Part shown: piece by piece, positions 1 through 5,714 of the stretch
How the letters are laid out: each line of letters begins with the position of its first letter
Position numbering within the stretch: position 1 is the first letter of the stretch
From: Burkholderiaceae bacterium
Lineage (GTDB): Bacteria > Pseudomonadota > Gammaproteobacteria > Burkholderiales > Burkholderiaceae_F
Assembly: GCA_013813185.1 (NCBI GenBank)
Contig: JACCSD010000283.1
Coordinates: 1 to 8,041 of the forward strand
Direction of reading: 5' to 3'
DNA length: 8,041 bases
Notes under the pieces: generated by a model
Databases searched by the model: none
Seen by the model: only the letters and a program-made list of their open reading frames with translations
What the model was told of the DNA's origin: nothing
Translations under genes and position numbers: made by a program

Positions 1-33
1 GTCGTGCTCGATCCTGCGTATCAACTCAAATAG
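1..33 (+). CDS. 3' end of an upstream gene, probably DUF1800 family (partial)
   Basis: Frame 1 is open from the first base and reads VVLDPAYQLK followed by a TAG stop at 31-33. Only ten codons are visible, so the protein cannot be identified from its own sequence. The inference of DUF1800 rests on context: DUF1501 genes are very commonly preceded by a DUF1800 gene in the same operon, and a short D/SP-x-[FY]-Q-x tail is compatible with that family's C terminus. The stop lies only nine bases before the ATG of the DUF1501 gene, and the AGGG at 32-35, which starts inside this stop codon, can serve as the next gene's ribosome binding site. This points to co-transcription and tight coupling. Confidence 0.45.
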   Translation, partial: VVLDPAYQLK

Positions 34-42
34 GGTCAAGCC

Positions 43-1179
43 ATGGATCGCCGCACATTTCTGAGCGCATCGTCGGCACTGCTGTCGTGCGCGTCATTGC
101 CCGCATGGGCAGCGCCCGCATCGCCTCGATTGCTGATCCTGATCGAGCTGCGCGGCGGAAACGACGCGTTGAACACCGTGATTCCGATCGAAGACGGAGC
201 CTACTTTGACCTGCGCCCGCGCCTTGCACTTAAACCCGATGCCGTGGCTCGCTTTGCCGGCGCACCCGCGCTGCATCCGTCACTCGCTCCGCTCGAATCG
301 TTATGGCGCGACGGTCAGATGGCAATTCTGCAAGGCGTCGGCTACCCGTCGCCGAACCTCTCTCACTTCCGGTCGATTGAAATCTGGGACACTGCATCGG
401 ACAGCCAGCAGTTCCTGCAGACCGGATGGCTCACGCGCACGGTGGACAAGCAATCGGCCTTTGCCGCGTCTAGCGCCGATGGCGTTGTGATCGGCGCTGC
501 CGACCTCGGTCCACTTGCGGGCGGCGCGCGCGCGGTCGCGCTGAATGATCCGGCACGCTTCGCACGCCAGGCGCGCCTGGCGTCGGCCGACGGTGTTTCA
601 GCGCGCGGCGCGCTGGCGCACGTGTTGCGCGTCGAGAGCGATATCGTGCGGGCGGGAGCGGACGTTCGCCCCGACGTGTCTTTCAAGACCGAGTTCCCGC
701 GCGGCGTGTTTGGGATCACCGTGCAGCACGCGGCCGGCATTGCAGCGACCGGCAAGGTGACCGTGCTGCGCCTAACGCTGTCCGGCTTCGATACGCATCA
801 AAATCAATCGGCGATTCATGCGAATCTGTTGCGAGTGGTCGCCGAGTCGGTGGTGGCGTTGCGCGCGGCGCTGAGCGAGCACGGTGCGTGGGAGCGCACG
901 CTGATACTGACGTATTCCGAGTTCGGCAGACGGCCGCGCGAAAATCAGAGCGGCGGCACCGACCACGGAACCGCAGGAGCGCTCTTCGCGTTCGGCCCGC
1001 AGGTGCGCGGCGGCGTCCACGGCACAGCGCCCTCGTTGCGTGCGCTCGATGACGCCGGCAATCTGCGGCACACGACCGACTTTCGCCGCGTGTATGCCGC
1101 GGTCCTCGAGCACTGGTGGCATTTGCCGTCGGAACGCGTGCTGCAGCGGCGCTTCGACCCGCTGCGGTTCATCAGCTAG
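43..1179 (+). CDS. DUF1501 domain-containing exported protein (Tat-type signal)
   Basis: This 378-residue protein belongs to the DUF1501 family, whose fold is related to the alkaline phosphatase/sulfatase superfamily; its biochemical role is not established. The N terminus MDRRTFLSAS carries a twin-arginine motif, then a hydrophobic stretch and an AWA-AP site near residues 21-25, so export by the Tat system is likely. A possible lipobox (LLSC, ending at C16) is the alternative. Family landmarks are RGGNDALN (37-44), GVGYPSPNLSHFRSIEIWD (98-116), GFDTH (248-252), YSEFGRR (291-297) and GGTDHGT (304-310); the Asp and His residues in these are the expected metal or active-site positions by analogy with the superfamily. 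The ATG at 43 is preceded by AGGG at seven bases' spacing. It sits nine bases after the preceding gene, in the usual DUF1800-DUF1501 arrangement. Length is near normal for proteobacterial members. Confidence 0.9.
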   Translation: MDRRTFLSASSALLSCASLPAWAAPASPRLLILIELRGGNDALNTVIPIEDGAYFDLRPRLALKPDAVARFAGAPALHPSLAPLESLWRDGQMAILQGVGYPSPNLSHFRSIEIWDTASDSQQFLQTGWLTRTVDKQSAFAASSADGVVIGAADLGPLAGGARAVALNDPARFARQARLASADGVSARGALAHVLRVESDIVRAGADVRPDVSFKTEFPRGVFGITVQHAAGIAATGKVTVLRLTLSGFDTHQNQSAIHANLLRVVAESVVALRAALSEHGAWERTLILTYSEFGRRPRENQSGGTDHGTAGALFAFGPQVRGGVHGTAPSLRALDDAGNLRHTTDFRRVYAAVLEHWWHLPSERVLQRRFDPLRFIS

Positions 1180-1188
1180 CTTTATCAA

Positions 1189-1237
1189 CCAACGCGGTCG
1201 TTGGGGCGTACGCAAACGCGTTCGCTTCGCGCGTTGG
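1189..1237. promoter_or_regulatory. Alternative hairpins between the DUF1501 gene and tsaB
   Basis: The 79-base gap between the two genes contains overlapping inverted repeats. CCAACG (1189-1194) pairs with CGTTGG (1199-1204) around a CGGT loop. AACGCG (1215-1220) pairs with CGCGTT (1230-1235). The outer halves can instead pair with each other, CCAACGCG (1189-1196) with CGCGTTGG (1230-1237). No T-tract follows any stem, so this is not a convincing intrinsic terminator. It may be a leader structure of the tsaB operon or a weak transcription attenuator. A weak TAAGAT that could be a -10 lies at about 1243-1248, but no matching -35 is seen. Confidence 0.3.
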
Positions 1238-1258
1238 CTTCGTTAAGATGCCGGCGCA

Positions 1259-2038
1259 ATGCCGAGCGAGCCTACCGTTCTAGCGATCGATACCGCGACC
1301 GAAGTGTGTTCGGTCGCGGTGCTGGACGGCGATCGACTCACCGAACTCATCGAGGTGGTCGGGCACCGGCACTCCGAGCGTGTGCTGCCGATGGTGGATG
1401 CCGCGTTGGAGAAAGCGGGGTTATCTCTGGGCGACATCGACTTCTTTGCGTTCGGCGCCGGCCCCGGATCGTTTACCGGCTTGCGCATCGCATGCGGAGT
1501 TGCACAGGGTCTCGCGTACGGCAAGCGCAAGCGCGTGGTCCCGGTCGGCAGTTTGCGCGCGCTCGCGGCCCGCGCCTTCGCAAGGACCACCGAGGGTGAT
1601 CTATTGCTCGCTGCGATCGATGCTCGTATGAATGAAGCGTATTGCGCCATCTACCGGCGCGATCAGCCGGTGAGCGAAGCGAGAGCGCCCGCGCTGGAAC
1701 TGCCGCAATCGCTGGCACCGCTGGCGATCCTCGAGAAAGTCGCCATCGTCGCGGGCAACGCCTTGGCCGCGTTTCCCGGAGTGTGGCCGCGCGACAAACC
1801 TTGGGTGGCAATGGCGGACGCAACACCGTCGGCGGCTTCGATCGCGCAGCTGGCGCGATTCGACGCGGCACACGGCCTGTCAGTTGCGCCGGAGTTGGCG
1901 GCGCCCGCCTACGTCCGTGATCAGGTGGCGCTGACGATCGAAGAGCGGCGGCAGGCGGCTAGCGCTGCGCCGGGCCGCACCCAGGAGCGCGACGTCCCTC
2001 TCGAAGGGACCGCGCTTAGCGCGAGGGAGCAACATTGA
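1259..2038 (+). CDS. tsaB: tRNA N6-threonylcarbamoyladenosine (t6A) biosynthesis protein TsaB
   Basis: TsaB (YeaZ) is the non-catalytic, ASKHA-fold partner of TsaD. With TsaE it forms the cytoplasmic complex that transfers threonylcarbamoyl from TsaC-made threonylcarbamoyl-AMP to A37 of ANN-decoding tRNAs. The 259-residue product has the family hallmarks: LAIDTATEVCSVAV (8-21), the HSERVLPMVDAAL helix (38-50), GAGPGSFTGLRI (66-77), GVAQGLAYG (80-88) and AAIDARMNEAY (118-128). The ATG at 1259 gives an N terminus that starts just before the first conserved strand, as expected. The C terminus runs about 30 residues past the conserved fold (EERRQAASAAPGRTQERD onward), and the DNA of that tail carries hairpins ahead of rimI. 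The stop overlaps the rimI start by four bases (TTGA), indicating translational coupling. The tsaB-rimI pair is a common proteobacterial arrangement. Confidence 0.95.
   Translation: MPSEPTVLAIDTATEVCSVAVLDGDRLTELIEVVGHRHSERVLPMVDAALEKAGLSLGDIDFFAFGAGPGSFTGLRIACGVAQGLAYGKRKRVVPVGSLRALAARAFARTTEGDLLLAAIDARMNEAYCAIYRRDQPVSEARAPALELPQSLAPLAILEKVAIVAGNALAAFPGVWPRDKPWVAMADATPSAASIAQLARFDAAHGLSVAPELAAPAYVRDQVALTIEERRQAASAAPGRTQERDVPLEGTALSAREQH
1994..2029 (+). promoter_or_regulatory. rimI ribosome binding site within a switchable stem at the tsaB 3' end
   Basis: GAGGGAG at 2023-2029 is a strong Shine-Dalgarno sequence five bases before the TTG start of rimI, which supports that non-ATG start. Immediately upstream, GTCCCT (1994-1999) pairs with AGGGAC (2005-2010), and CGCGC (2011-2015) pairs with GCGCG (2019-2023). 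The TCCCTC at 1995-2000 is also the exact complement of GAGGGA at 2023-2028, so the RNA could adopt either an SD-free pair of hairpins or one longer stem that hides the SD. Ribosomes finishing tsaB would melt either form, which would couple the two genes. Function is inferred from pairing only. Confidence 0.45.
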
Positions 2039-2502
2039 GCGCATTGCCGAAGCAGGAGTTGGATCGATACGCGCCGATGACCGAGGCCGATCTGCGCGAG
2101 GTCGTCGCAATCGAGGCCGACATCTATCCGTTCCCGTGGACACGTGGCAACTTTCTCGACTCCGTGCGTGCCGGCTACAGCGTGTGGGTATTGCGCGATG
2201 AGCGCACCGCGCTGATCGCGTACTCGGTGATGACATTGATGATCGACGAAGCTCACCTGCTTAATTTGAGTGTCCCGCGCGAATGCCAGCGTGCAGGTCT
2301 AGGCTGGCGCACGCTCGAATGGATGGCAGAAGTTGCGCGCGGCTACGGCGCGCGCACGATGCTGCTCGAGGTCAGGCCCAGCAACGGATCGGCGGTGCGA
2401 ATGTACGAGCGTTACGGGTTCCAGAAGATCGGGGTCCGGCGCGGCTACTACCCGGCGCTGAACGGCCGCGAAGACGCGCTCGTGATGCGTGTGGCGCTTT
2501 GA
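2035..2502 (+). CDS. rimI: Ribosomal protein S18-alanine N-acetyltransferase RimI (GNAT family)
   Basis: RimI transfers acetyl from acetyl-CoA to the N-terminal alanine of ribosomal protein S18, in the cytoplasm. The 155-residue product is a single GNAT domain of typical length. Visible motifs are YPFPWTRGNFLDSV (31-44), a RimI signature; DEAHLLNLSV (71-80); the acetyl-CoA loop QRAGLG (85-90); LEVRPSN (111-117), containing the likely general-base Glu; and AVRMYERYGFQKIGVRRGYY (120-139), containing the conserved Tyr. The start is TTG at 2035, chosen because of the GAGGGAG ribosome binding site and the 4-base overlap with the tsaB stop. The next ATG (residue 15, at 2077) has no such site. The gene is followed after two bases by the UDG gene, so the three form one operon. 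Confidence 0.93.
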   Translation: MSALPKQELDRYAPMTEADLREVVAIEADIYPFPWTRGNFLDSVRAGYSVWVLRDERTALIAYSVMTLMIDEAHLLNLSVPRECQRAGLGWRTLEWMAEVARGYGARTMLLEVRPSNGSAVRMYERYGFQKIGVRRGYYPALNGREDALVMRVAL

Positions 2503-2504
2503 CG

Positions 2505-3218
2505 ATGGACGCGCGGCGCACGCAGTTGTGGCAAGCGATGGGTCTCGGGCCGATCTACCGGTTACGCGGCGCCACGACGCAGCCATCCGTGACGTCTGAG
2601 GCAGCACGCCCGGCTATCGATAGAGCAGCCGCCATTGCGCGTCTCGACTGGAAGGAGCTGAGGCAGGAAGTTGCGGGCTGCCGCGCGTGCACGCTGTGCG
2701 AGACACGCAAGCAGACCGTCTTCGGCGTCGGCAACGCCAACGCCGAGTGGATGCTTATCGGTGAAGCGCCAGGCGCAGAAGAAGACGCGCGCGGCGAGCC
2801 CTTCGTCGGCCAGGCCGGGCGCTTGCTGGACAATATGCTCGCGAGCATCGGGATGTCGCGCGAAGGGCAGACACCAAAGTCGGTTTACATCGCGAATGTG
2901 CTGAAGTGCCGTCCGCCCGGCAACCGCAATCCGCAGCCCGAAGAAGTCGCGAAGTGCGAACCGTTTTTGTTGCGGCAGATCGAGCTCGTTGCTCCGGCGC
3001 TGATCGTCGTGATGGGACGGTTCGCCGCGCAGTCTCTGCTCGGCACCGACGCCAGCATCGCCAGCCTGCGCGGCAAGCCGCACTGGATCAACGTGGCAGG
3101 ACGACAGATACCGGTCGTCGTCACCTATCACCCCGCGTATTTACTGCGCAATTTGATAGACAAAGAAAAGAGCTGGGCCGACCTGTGTTTGGCGCGAACA
3201 GTGCACACCGCTGATTAG
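2505..3218 (+). CDS. Type-4 (Fe-S) uracil-DNA glycosylase
   Basis: This 237-residue enzyme removes uracil, arising from cytosine deamination or dUMP incorporation, from DNA as the first step of base excision repair. It is a family-4 UDG: motif 1 is GEAPGAEED (86-94) followed by GEPFVGQAG (97-105), and motif 2 is HPAYLLR (209-215). Four cysteines in the family's [4Fe-4S] pattern are present: C59 and C62 (C-x2-C), then C135 and C151 (C-x15-C). The reading frame is open further upstream, to an ATG at 2283 inside rimI, but the ATG at 2505, two bases after the rimI stop, gives the expected N terminus (MDARRTQLWQAMGLGPIYRL). The longer form would only be an out-of-frame reading of rimI. About 45 low-complexity residues link that N terminus to the catalytic domain. 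The tsaB-rimI-udg order is familiar from Burkholderiales. Confidence 0.93.
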   Translation: MDARRTQLWQAMGLGPIYRLRGATTQPSVTSEAARPAIDRAAAIARLDWKELRQEVAGCRACTLCETRKQTVFGVGNANAEWMLIGEAPGAEEDARGEPFVGQAGRLLDNMLASIGMSREGQTPKSVYIANVLKCRPPGNRNPQPEEVAKCEPFLLRQIELVAPALIVVMGRFAAQSLLGTDASIASLRGKPHWINVAGRQIPVVVTYHPAYLLRNLIDKEKSWADLCLARTVHTAD

Positions 3219-3246
3219 AATAGAACGACTCCCAGCCCCATCGCGC

Positions 3247-3424
3247 AGTAGCGGCTGGCGCAGCGGCGCCGCCAAAGGCGTCGGCCACTAAAGTGGCAAC
3301 CACTGCGGTACTCGCCAGGCCGGCGCGAAAAAAGGCTAAAGCGTTTTTTCGCTCAACGGCCCCGGCCTGGCTCCGTTCCTCGGGCGACGCCTCAAAGGCA
3401 GCGCAGCTGCGCCAGCCGCTGCTG
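3247..3424 (+). repeat. Inverted-repeat unit 1 (forward orientation)
   Basis: The unit is bounded by imperfect inverted repeats of roughly 36-40 bases: 3247-3282 is close to the reverse complement of 3385-3424, sharing the core AGCGGCTGGCGCAG / CTGCGCCAGCCGCT and the GGCGTCG / CGACGCC ends. Inside lie a short hairpin (GCCACT 3284-3289 with AGTGGC 3292-3297) and the long hairpin at 3314-3371. From 3305 to 3424 it matches the reverse complement of unit 2 closely, including a 12-base identity (GCGGTACTCGCC, 3305-3316) and a 38-base identity (3320-3357). It is probably a dispersed, REP/BIME-like palindromic element; whether it recurs elsewhere in the genome cannot be seen here. Confidence 0.65.
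3314..3371. repeat. Long hairpin, copy L
   Basis: A perfect 10-base outer stem, GCCAGGCCGG (3314-3323) with CCGGCCTGGC (3362-3371), encloses a near-perfect 28-base palindrome at 3325-3352. In the palindrome GCGAAAAAA (3325-3333) pairs with TTTTTTCGC (3344-3352), then a G/G mismatch, two more pairs and a TAAA loop. The inner palindrome is off-centre within the outer stem, with one spare base on the left and nine on the right. The same structure recurs inverted at 3539-3598. The A6/T6 stem is unlike a classical terminator because the T-run is inside the stem, although transcription across it would put T6 after a small GC hairpin. Confidence 0.75.
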
Positions 3425-3425
3425 T

Positions 3426-3438
3426 GTGATGTCATCAC
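3426..3438. promoter_or_regulatory. 13-base perfect palindrome between the two repeat units
   Basis: GTGATG (3426-3431) and CATCAC (3433-3438) are perfect inverted repeats around a single T. The site lies in the 56-base spacer that separates the two oppositely oriented repeat units and is less GC-rich than its surroundings. Two-fold symmetry of this size is typical of dimeric regulator operators. There is no gene start close by, so it could equally be the leftover centre of the larger inverted arrangement. No specific regulator is recognised. Confidence 0.25.
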
Positions 3439-3538
3439 GCAAGAGATGTTTCCTCATTTCTCCCCAGCAAGCGAGCCTGTGCCGAGCGCAAGCGGCGGGC
3501 GGCGCTGCGCTGCCTTCGGGGCGTCGTCGAGGAACGGA

Positions 3539-3598
3539 GCCGACGCCGGGGCAGTTGAGCGAAAAAACGCTTTAGCCTTTTTTCGCGCCGGCGGCGGC
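3539..3598. repeat. Long hairpin, copy R
   Basis: This is the inverted counterpart of the hairpin at 3314-3371. The 38 bases at 3554-3591 are the exact reverse complement of 3320-3357. The outer stem here is GCCGACGCCGG (3539-3549) with CCGGCGGCGGC (3588-3598), pairing at 10 of 11 positions. Its middle bases differ from copy L on both arms, yet pairing is mostly kept. The inner 28-base palindrome is identical to that of copy L. Confidence 0.72.
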
Positions 3599-3611
3599 GA
3601 GTACCGCAGCG

Positions 3612-3679
3612 GGCGGCTTTGCCGCCGCTCTTAAAGATCGCTCGGGCGATGCGGCGCAGCCGCTTCGTCCCGCCGGGAC
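3612..3679. repeat. Run of four small GC-rich hairpins
   Basis: Four perfect stem-loops follow each other: GGCGGC (3612-3617) / GCCGCC (3621-3626) with loop TTT; ATCGC (3637-3641) / GCGAT (3646-3650) with loop TCGG; GCGGC (3651-3655) / GCCGC (3659-3663) with loop GCA; GTCCC (3667-3671) / GGGAC (3675-3679) with loop GCC. They belong to repeat unit 2; the last occupies the place of the single short hairpin (3284-3297) in unit 1. In so GC-rich a stretch some short stems are expected by chance, but four in 68 bases is dense. A structured RNA or a site of hairpin-mediated expansion is possible. Confidence 0.5.
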
Positions 3680-3778
3680 CGACGCCCAGGCAGCGCGGCG
3701 CCGCCCGCCGCTTGCGCACTGCGACCAACTCAGCATGCACCTCGATCAAGAGAGCTACGGCATAGAATTCGCGCGCGA

Positions 3779-4744
3779 ATGCAGCATTCAAACATCCTGG
3801 TCATAGGCGGCGCCGGCTTCATTGGACGCCACATCGTCGCGCGGCTGACTGCGCGCGGCTTGCGAGTCACTGTGCCGACCCGGCGGCGTGCACGGGCGCG
3901 CGATCTGATCCTGCTGCCGACGATCGATGTCGTCGAATGCGACGTGCATGACGAGGCAGTGTTGAGCAACCTGGTGCGCAACAAGGACGCAGTGATCAAT
4001 CTGATCGGCGTTCTGCATAGTTCGCAAGGCTCGCCGTACGGGCGTGAATTTGCCGCGTCGCACGTCGAGCTGCCGCGGCGCATCGTCGCAGCGTGCCGCA
4101 CGCACGGCGTCGACCGCCTGTTGCACATGAGCGCGCTGGGCGCCGACTCAAAAGGTCCATCGATGTATCAGCGCAGCAAGGGCGACGGCGACGCGGTCGT
4201 TCAAGCTTCACCGCTCGACTGGACTATTTTCCGCCCTTCGGTGGTGTTCGGGCCCGAAGACAACTTCCTGAATTTGTTTGCAACGCTCGCGAAATTCTTT
4301 CCGGTGCTGCCGATTGGCGGCGCGGACGCGCGGTTCCAACCGGTCTGGGTTGGCGACGTGGCGGACGCGTTCGTCAACGCGCTCGACCAGCGCGCCACCT
4401 TCAGACGCATCTACGAGCTTGCCGGTCCGCAGGTTTATCAGCTGCGCGAACTGGTCGCCTTTGCGGCGTCCGCGAGTGGACATCCGCGTCCCGTTATCGG
4501 CCTGCCCGCCGCCTTGGCGCGCGTGCAAGCGATGCTGATGGAGATCTTGCCCGGCGAGCCGTTAATGTCGCGCGACAATCTCGATTCGATGAAGGTCGAC
4601 AACGTTGCTGCCGAGCAGCCGTTCCGTCCCGCACCCGAGCTCGCCATCCAAATGACTCCGCTGGAAGCCGAAGCGCCGGCGTATCTGGCGCGCACCCACG
4701 CTCGCAGCCGCTTCGGGCTGTATCGCGCTCGCGCCGGGCGCTAG
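3779..4744 (+). CDS. NDUFA9-like NAD(P)-binding protein (atypical SDR family)
   Basis: This 321-residue protein is an atypical short-chain dehydrogenase/reductase of the kind annotated as complex I NDUFA9 subunit family protein. The Rossmann motif NILVIGGAGFIG (5-16) binds NAD(P); ADSKGPSMYQRSK (122-134) holds a YxxxK pair, and S118 lies upstream in MSAL (117-120). Further landmarks are VINLIGVLH (72-80), FRPSVVFGPEDNF (151-163) and LPGEPLMSRDNLDSMKVDNV. In mitochondria the homologue NDUFA9 is a complex I accessory subunit; in bacteria the role is unproven, and a reductase or quinone-related function is possible. The ATG at 3779 puts the first beta strand directly at the N terminus as expected, but there is no good Shine-Dalgarno, and a TAGAAT at 3763-3768 would start transcription only about four bases upstream. 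It is the first gene of the operon that ends with cca. Confidence 0.88.
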   Translation: MQHSNILVIGGAGFIGRHIVARLTARGLRVTVPTRRRARARDLILLPTIDVVECDVHDEAVLSNLVRNKDAVINLIGVLHSSQGSPYGREFAASHVELPRRIVAACRTHGVDRLLHMSALGADSKGPSMYQRSKGDGDAVVQASPLDWTIFRPSVVFGPEDNFLNLFATLAKFFPVLPIGGADARFQPVWVGDVADAFVNALDQRATFRRIYELAGPQVYQLRELVAFAASASGHPRPVIGLPAALARVQAMLMEILPGEPLMSRDNLDSMKVDNVAAEQPFRPAPELAIQMTPLEAEAPAYLARTHARSRFGLYRARAGR

Positions 4745-4755
4745 GTAGAAACTGC

Positions 4756-5049
4756 ATGGCCACGCAGAAATACGAAATCCCCGATGACTTTCTGGAAGCG
4801 GCCGACCGCTTTGTCACGCTTGCCAACGAAATGGGCGAGCAGTTCTCGCCCGACTGGGTGCGCGCGGTGCTGATGTACGCGGCGGCACGCTATAACGCGT
4901 TCAACTGGCTGACCAGCGACGAGCACCATGAACAGTCGCTCGATGCGGCAGCCGCATATTTTCGCAACGAGTACGAAACGATGTTTCGCGAGAACATCAA
5001 GGAAATCGAGCCCGTTTATCGGGGCGGGATGACGGGAAAACCTCAATGA
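4756..5049 (+). CDS. DUF3144 family protein
   Basis: This 97-residue cytoplasmic protein matches the DUF3144 pattern: FLEAADRFVTLANEM (12-26), then MYAAARYNAFNW (40-51) and a polar helix with an acidic stretch (YETMFRENIKEIEPVY). No enzymatic motif, signal peptide or membrane segment is visible, and the family has no assigned function. The ATG at 4756 lies 11 bases after the preceding stop, with only a weak AGGTAG upstream. The same frame is open back to 4093, but that extension lies out of frame inside the NDUFA9-like gene and translates to low-complexity Arg-rich sequence, so the short start is preferred. Its stop overlaps the next gene's ATG by four bases (ATGA), which implies translational coupling with the GST-like protein. 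Confidence 0.85.
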   Translation: MATQKYEIPDDFLEAADRFVTLANEMGEQFSPDWVRAVLMYAAARYNAFNWLTSDEHHEQSLDAAAAYFRNEYETMFRENIKEIEPVYRGGMTGKPQ

Positions 5050-5705
5050 GCGTGACTTTAGTGATCGGCAACAAGAACTATTCGTCGTGGTCGCTACGCG
5101 CGTGGCTGGCGATGAAACAGGCCGGAATTGCATTCAGCGAGACCGACGTTCTTTTGCATCGCCCGGAAACCAGCGAAAAAATTCTCCGCTATTCACCGAG
5201 CGGACGCGTGCCGTGCCTGATTGATAACGACTTGACCGTGTTCGATTCGCTCGCGATCTGCGAATACATCAATGAGAAGGTCAGCGAGCGGGATGGCGGC
5301 GCTGCAAGCCTGTGGCCGCGCGATATGAAGACACGCGCTCACGCACGCTCGGTGGTGGCGGAGATGCACTCGAGCTTTGCCGCTCTTCGCACAAGTATGC
5401 CGATGGATATCCGCTCGCGGCACGCGGACAAAGGGGAAGCCGCTCTTCGTCGCCCGGAAGTCGCGGCCGACGTCGCACGCATTCATTCGGTGTGGAGCGA
5501 ATGCCTGGCTCAAGGCGGCCCGATGCTGTTCGGAAGGTTTTCGATCGCCGATGCGTTCTATGCGCCGGTGGTAACACGCTTTGCCACCTACGGCGTCAAG
5601 CTTTCTCCGCTGCTCGCCGCGTATTCCGAAAGTGTATTGGCGTTGCCGGCAATGCAGCAGTGGATCGCAGCGGCCAAAGCGGAACCTGAAACGATCGAGA
5701 CTTAG
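5046..5705 (+). CDS. Glutathione S-transferase family protein
   Basis: This 219-residue protein has the two-domain GST layout. The thioredoxin-like N-terminal domain (about 1-80) starts MSVTLVIGNKNYSSWSLRAW, where the NYSSWSLR segment holds the usual Tyr/Ser glutathione-activating candidates. It continues with SPSGRVPCLIDNDLTVFDSL (51-70), giving the cis-Pro of the VPCL motif and the D/E-S glutathione-binding turn. The all-helical C-terminal domain (about 90-215) contains FGRFSIADAFYAPVVTR, the conserved GST N-capping region with Asp. The NKNYSSWSLR opening is characteristic of a bacterial subgroup of unknown substrate. It may conjugate glutathione to an electrophile, act as a peroxidase, or be non-catalytic. 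It overlaps the DUF3144 stop by four bases and is followed, nine bases after its stop, by cca. Confidence 0.9.
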   Translation: MSVTLVIGNKNYSSWSLRAWLAMKQAGIAFSETDVLLHRPETSEKILRYSPSGRVPCLIDNDLTVFDSLAICEYINEKVSERDGGAASLWPRDMKTRAHARSVVAEMHSSFAALRTSMPMDIRSRHADKGEAALRRPEVAADVARIHSVWSECLAQGGPMLFGRFSIADAFYAPVVTRFATYGVKLSPLLAAYSESVLALPAMQQWIAAAKAEPETIET

Positions 5706-5714
5706 GGTCCAAAG

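Larger units (their letters stand above)
3481..3718 (-). repeat. Inverted-repeat unit 2 (reverse orientation to unit 1)
   Basis: The unit is bounded by imperfect inverted repeats: 3486-3525 is nearly the reverse complement of 3681-3718, sharing GCGCAAGCGGCGGGCGGCG and its complement. Read on the minus strand it parallels unit 1: boundary repeat, GGCGTCGG, a short hairpin, GCGGTACTCGCC, the long hairpin, then the other boundary repeat. It is longer than unit 1 because of about 60 extra bases (roughly 3608-3665) made of further small hairpins. Units 1 and 2 face each other across a 56-base spacer, so the whole block 3247-3718 is itself a large imperfect palindrome. Confidence 0.65.
3219..3778. 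other. 560-base intergenic region rich in inverted repeats, no credible gene
   Basis: Open frames here on both strands are short and overlap the repeats. Their translations contain the same peptide in two places (for example ERKNALAFFRAG), simply because the DNA is repeated, and none has a recognisable domain or ribosome binding site. What the region does hold is two related inverted-repeat units, a shared long hairpin in each, a 13-base palindrome between them and a run of short hairpins. A possible -10 (TAGAAT, 3763-3768) lies just before the next gene. No clear intrinsic terminator for the udg operon (GC stem plus T-tract) is visible at 3219-3246. Confidence 0.7.

Noticed and set aside
2283..2504. 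N-terminal extension of the UDG frame into rimI (311-residue version)
   Set aside because: The extension is an out-of-frame reading of rimI with no similarity to UDG. The ATG at 2505, just after the rimI stop, gives the normal N terminus.
3325..3352. A6/T6 palindrome as an intrinsic terminator of the udg operon
   Set aside because: The T-run lies inside the stem instead of after a GC-rich stem, it is about 100 bases past the udg stop, and the identical sequence appears in the opposite orientation at 3559-3586. A repeat element explains it better, though weak termination is not excluded.
3293..3634. Small plus-strand ORF (113 residues) and minus-strand ORFs in the 3219-3778 gap
   Set aside because: Their peptides repeat ERKNALAFFRAG only because the hairpin DNA is repeated. 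No ribosome binding site or conserved domain is seen.
4093..4755. Long open frame upstream of and in frame with DUF3144 (318-residue version)
   Set aside because: It overlaps the NDUFA9-like gene in another frame and is Arg-rich low-complexity translation of GC-rich DNA. The DUF3144 domain starts at the ATG at 4756.
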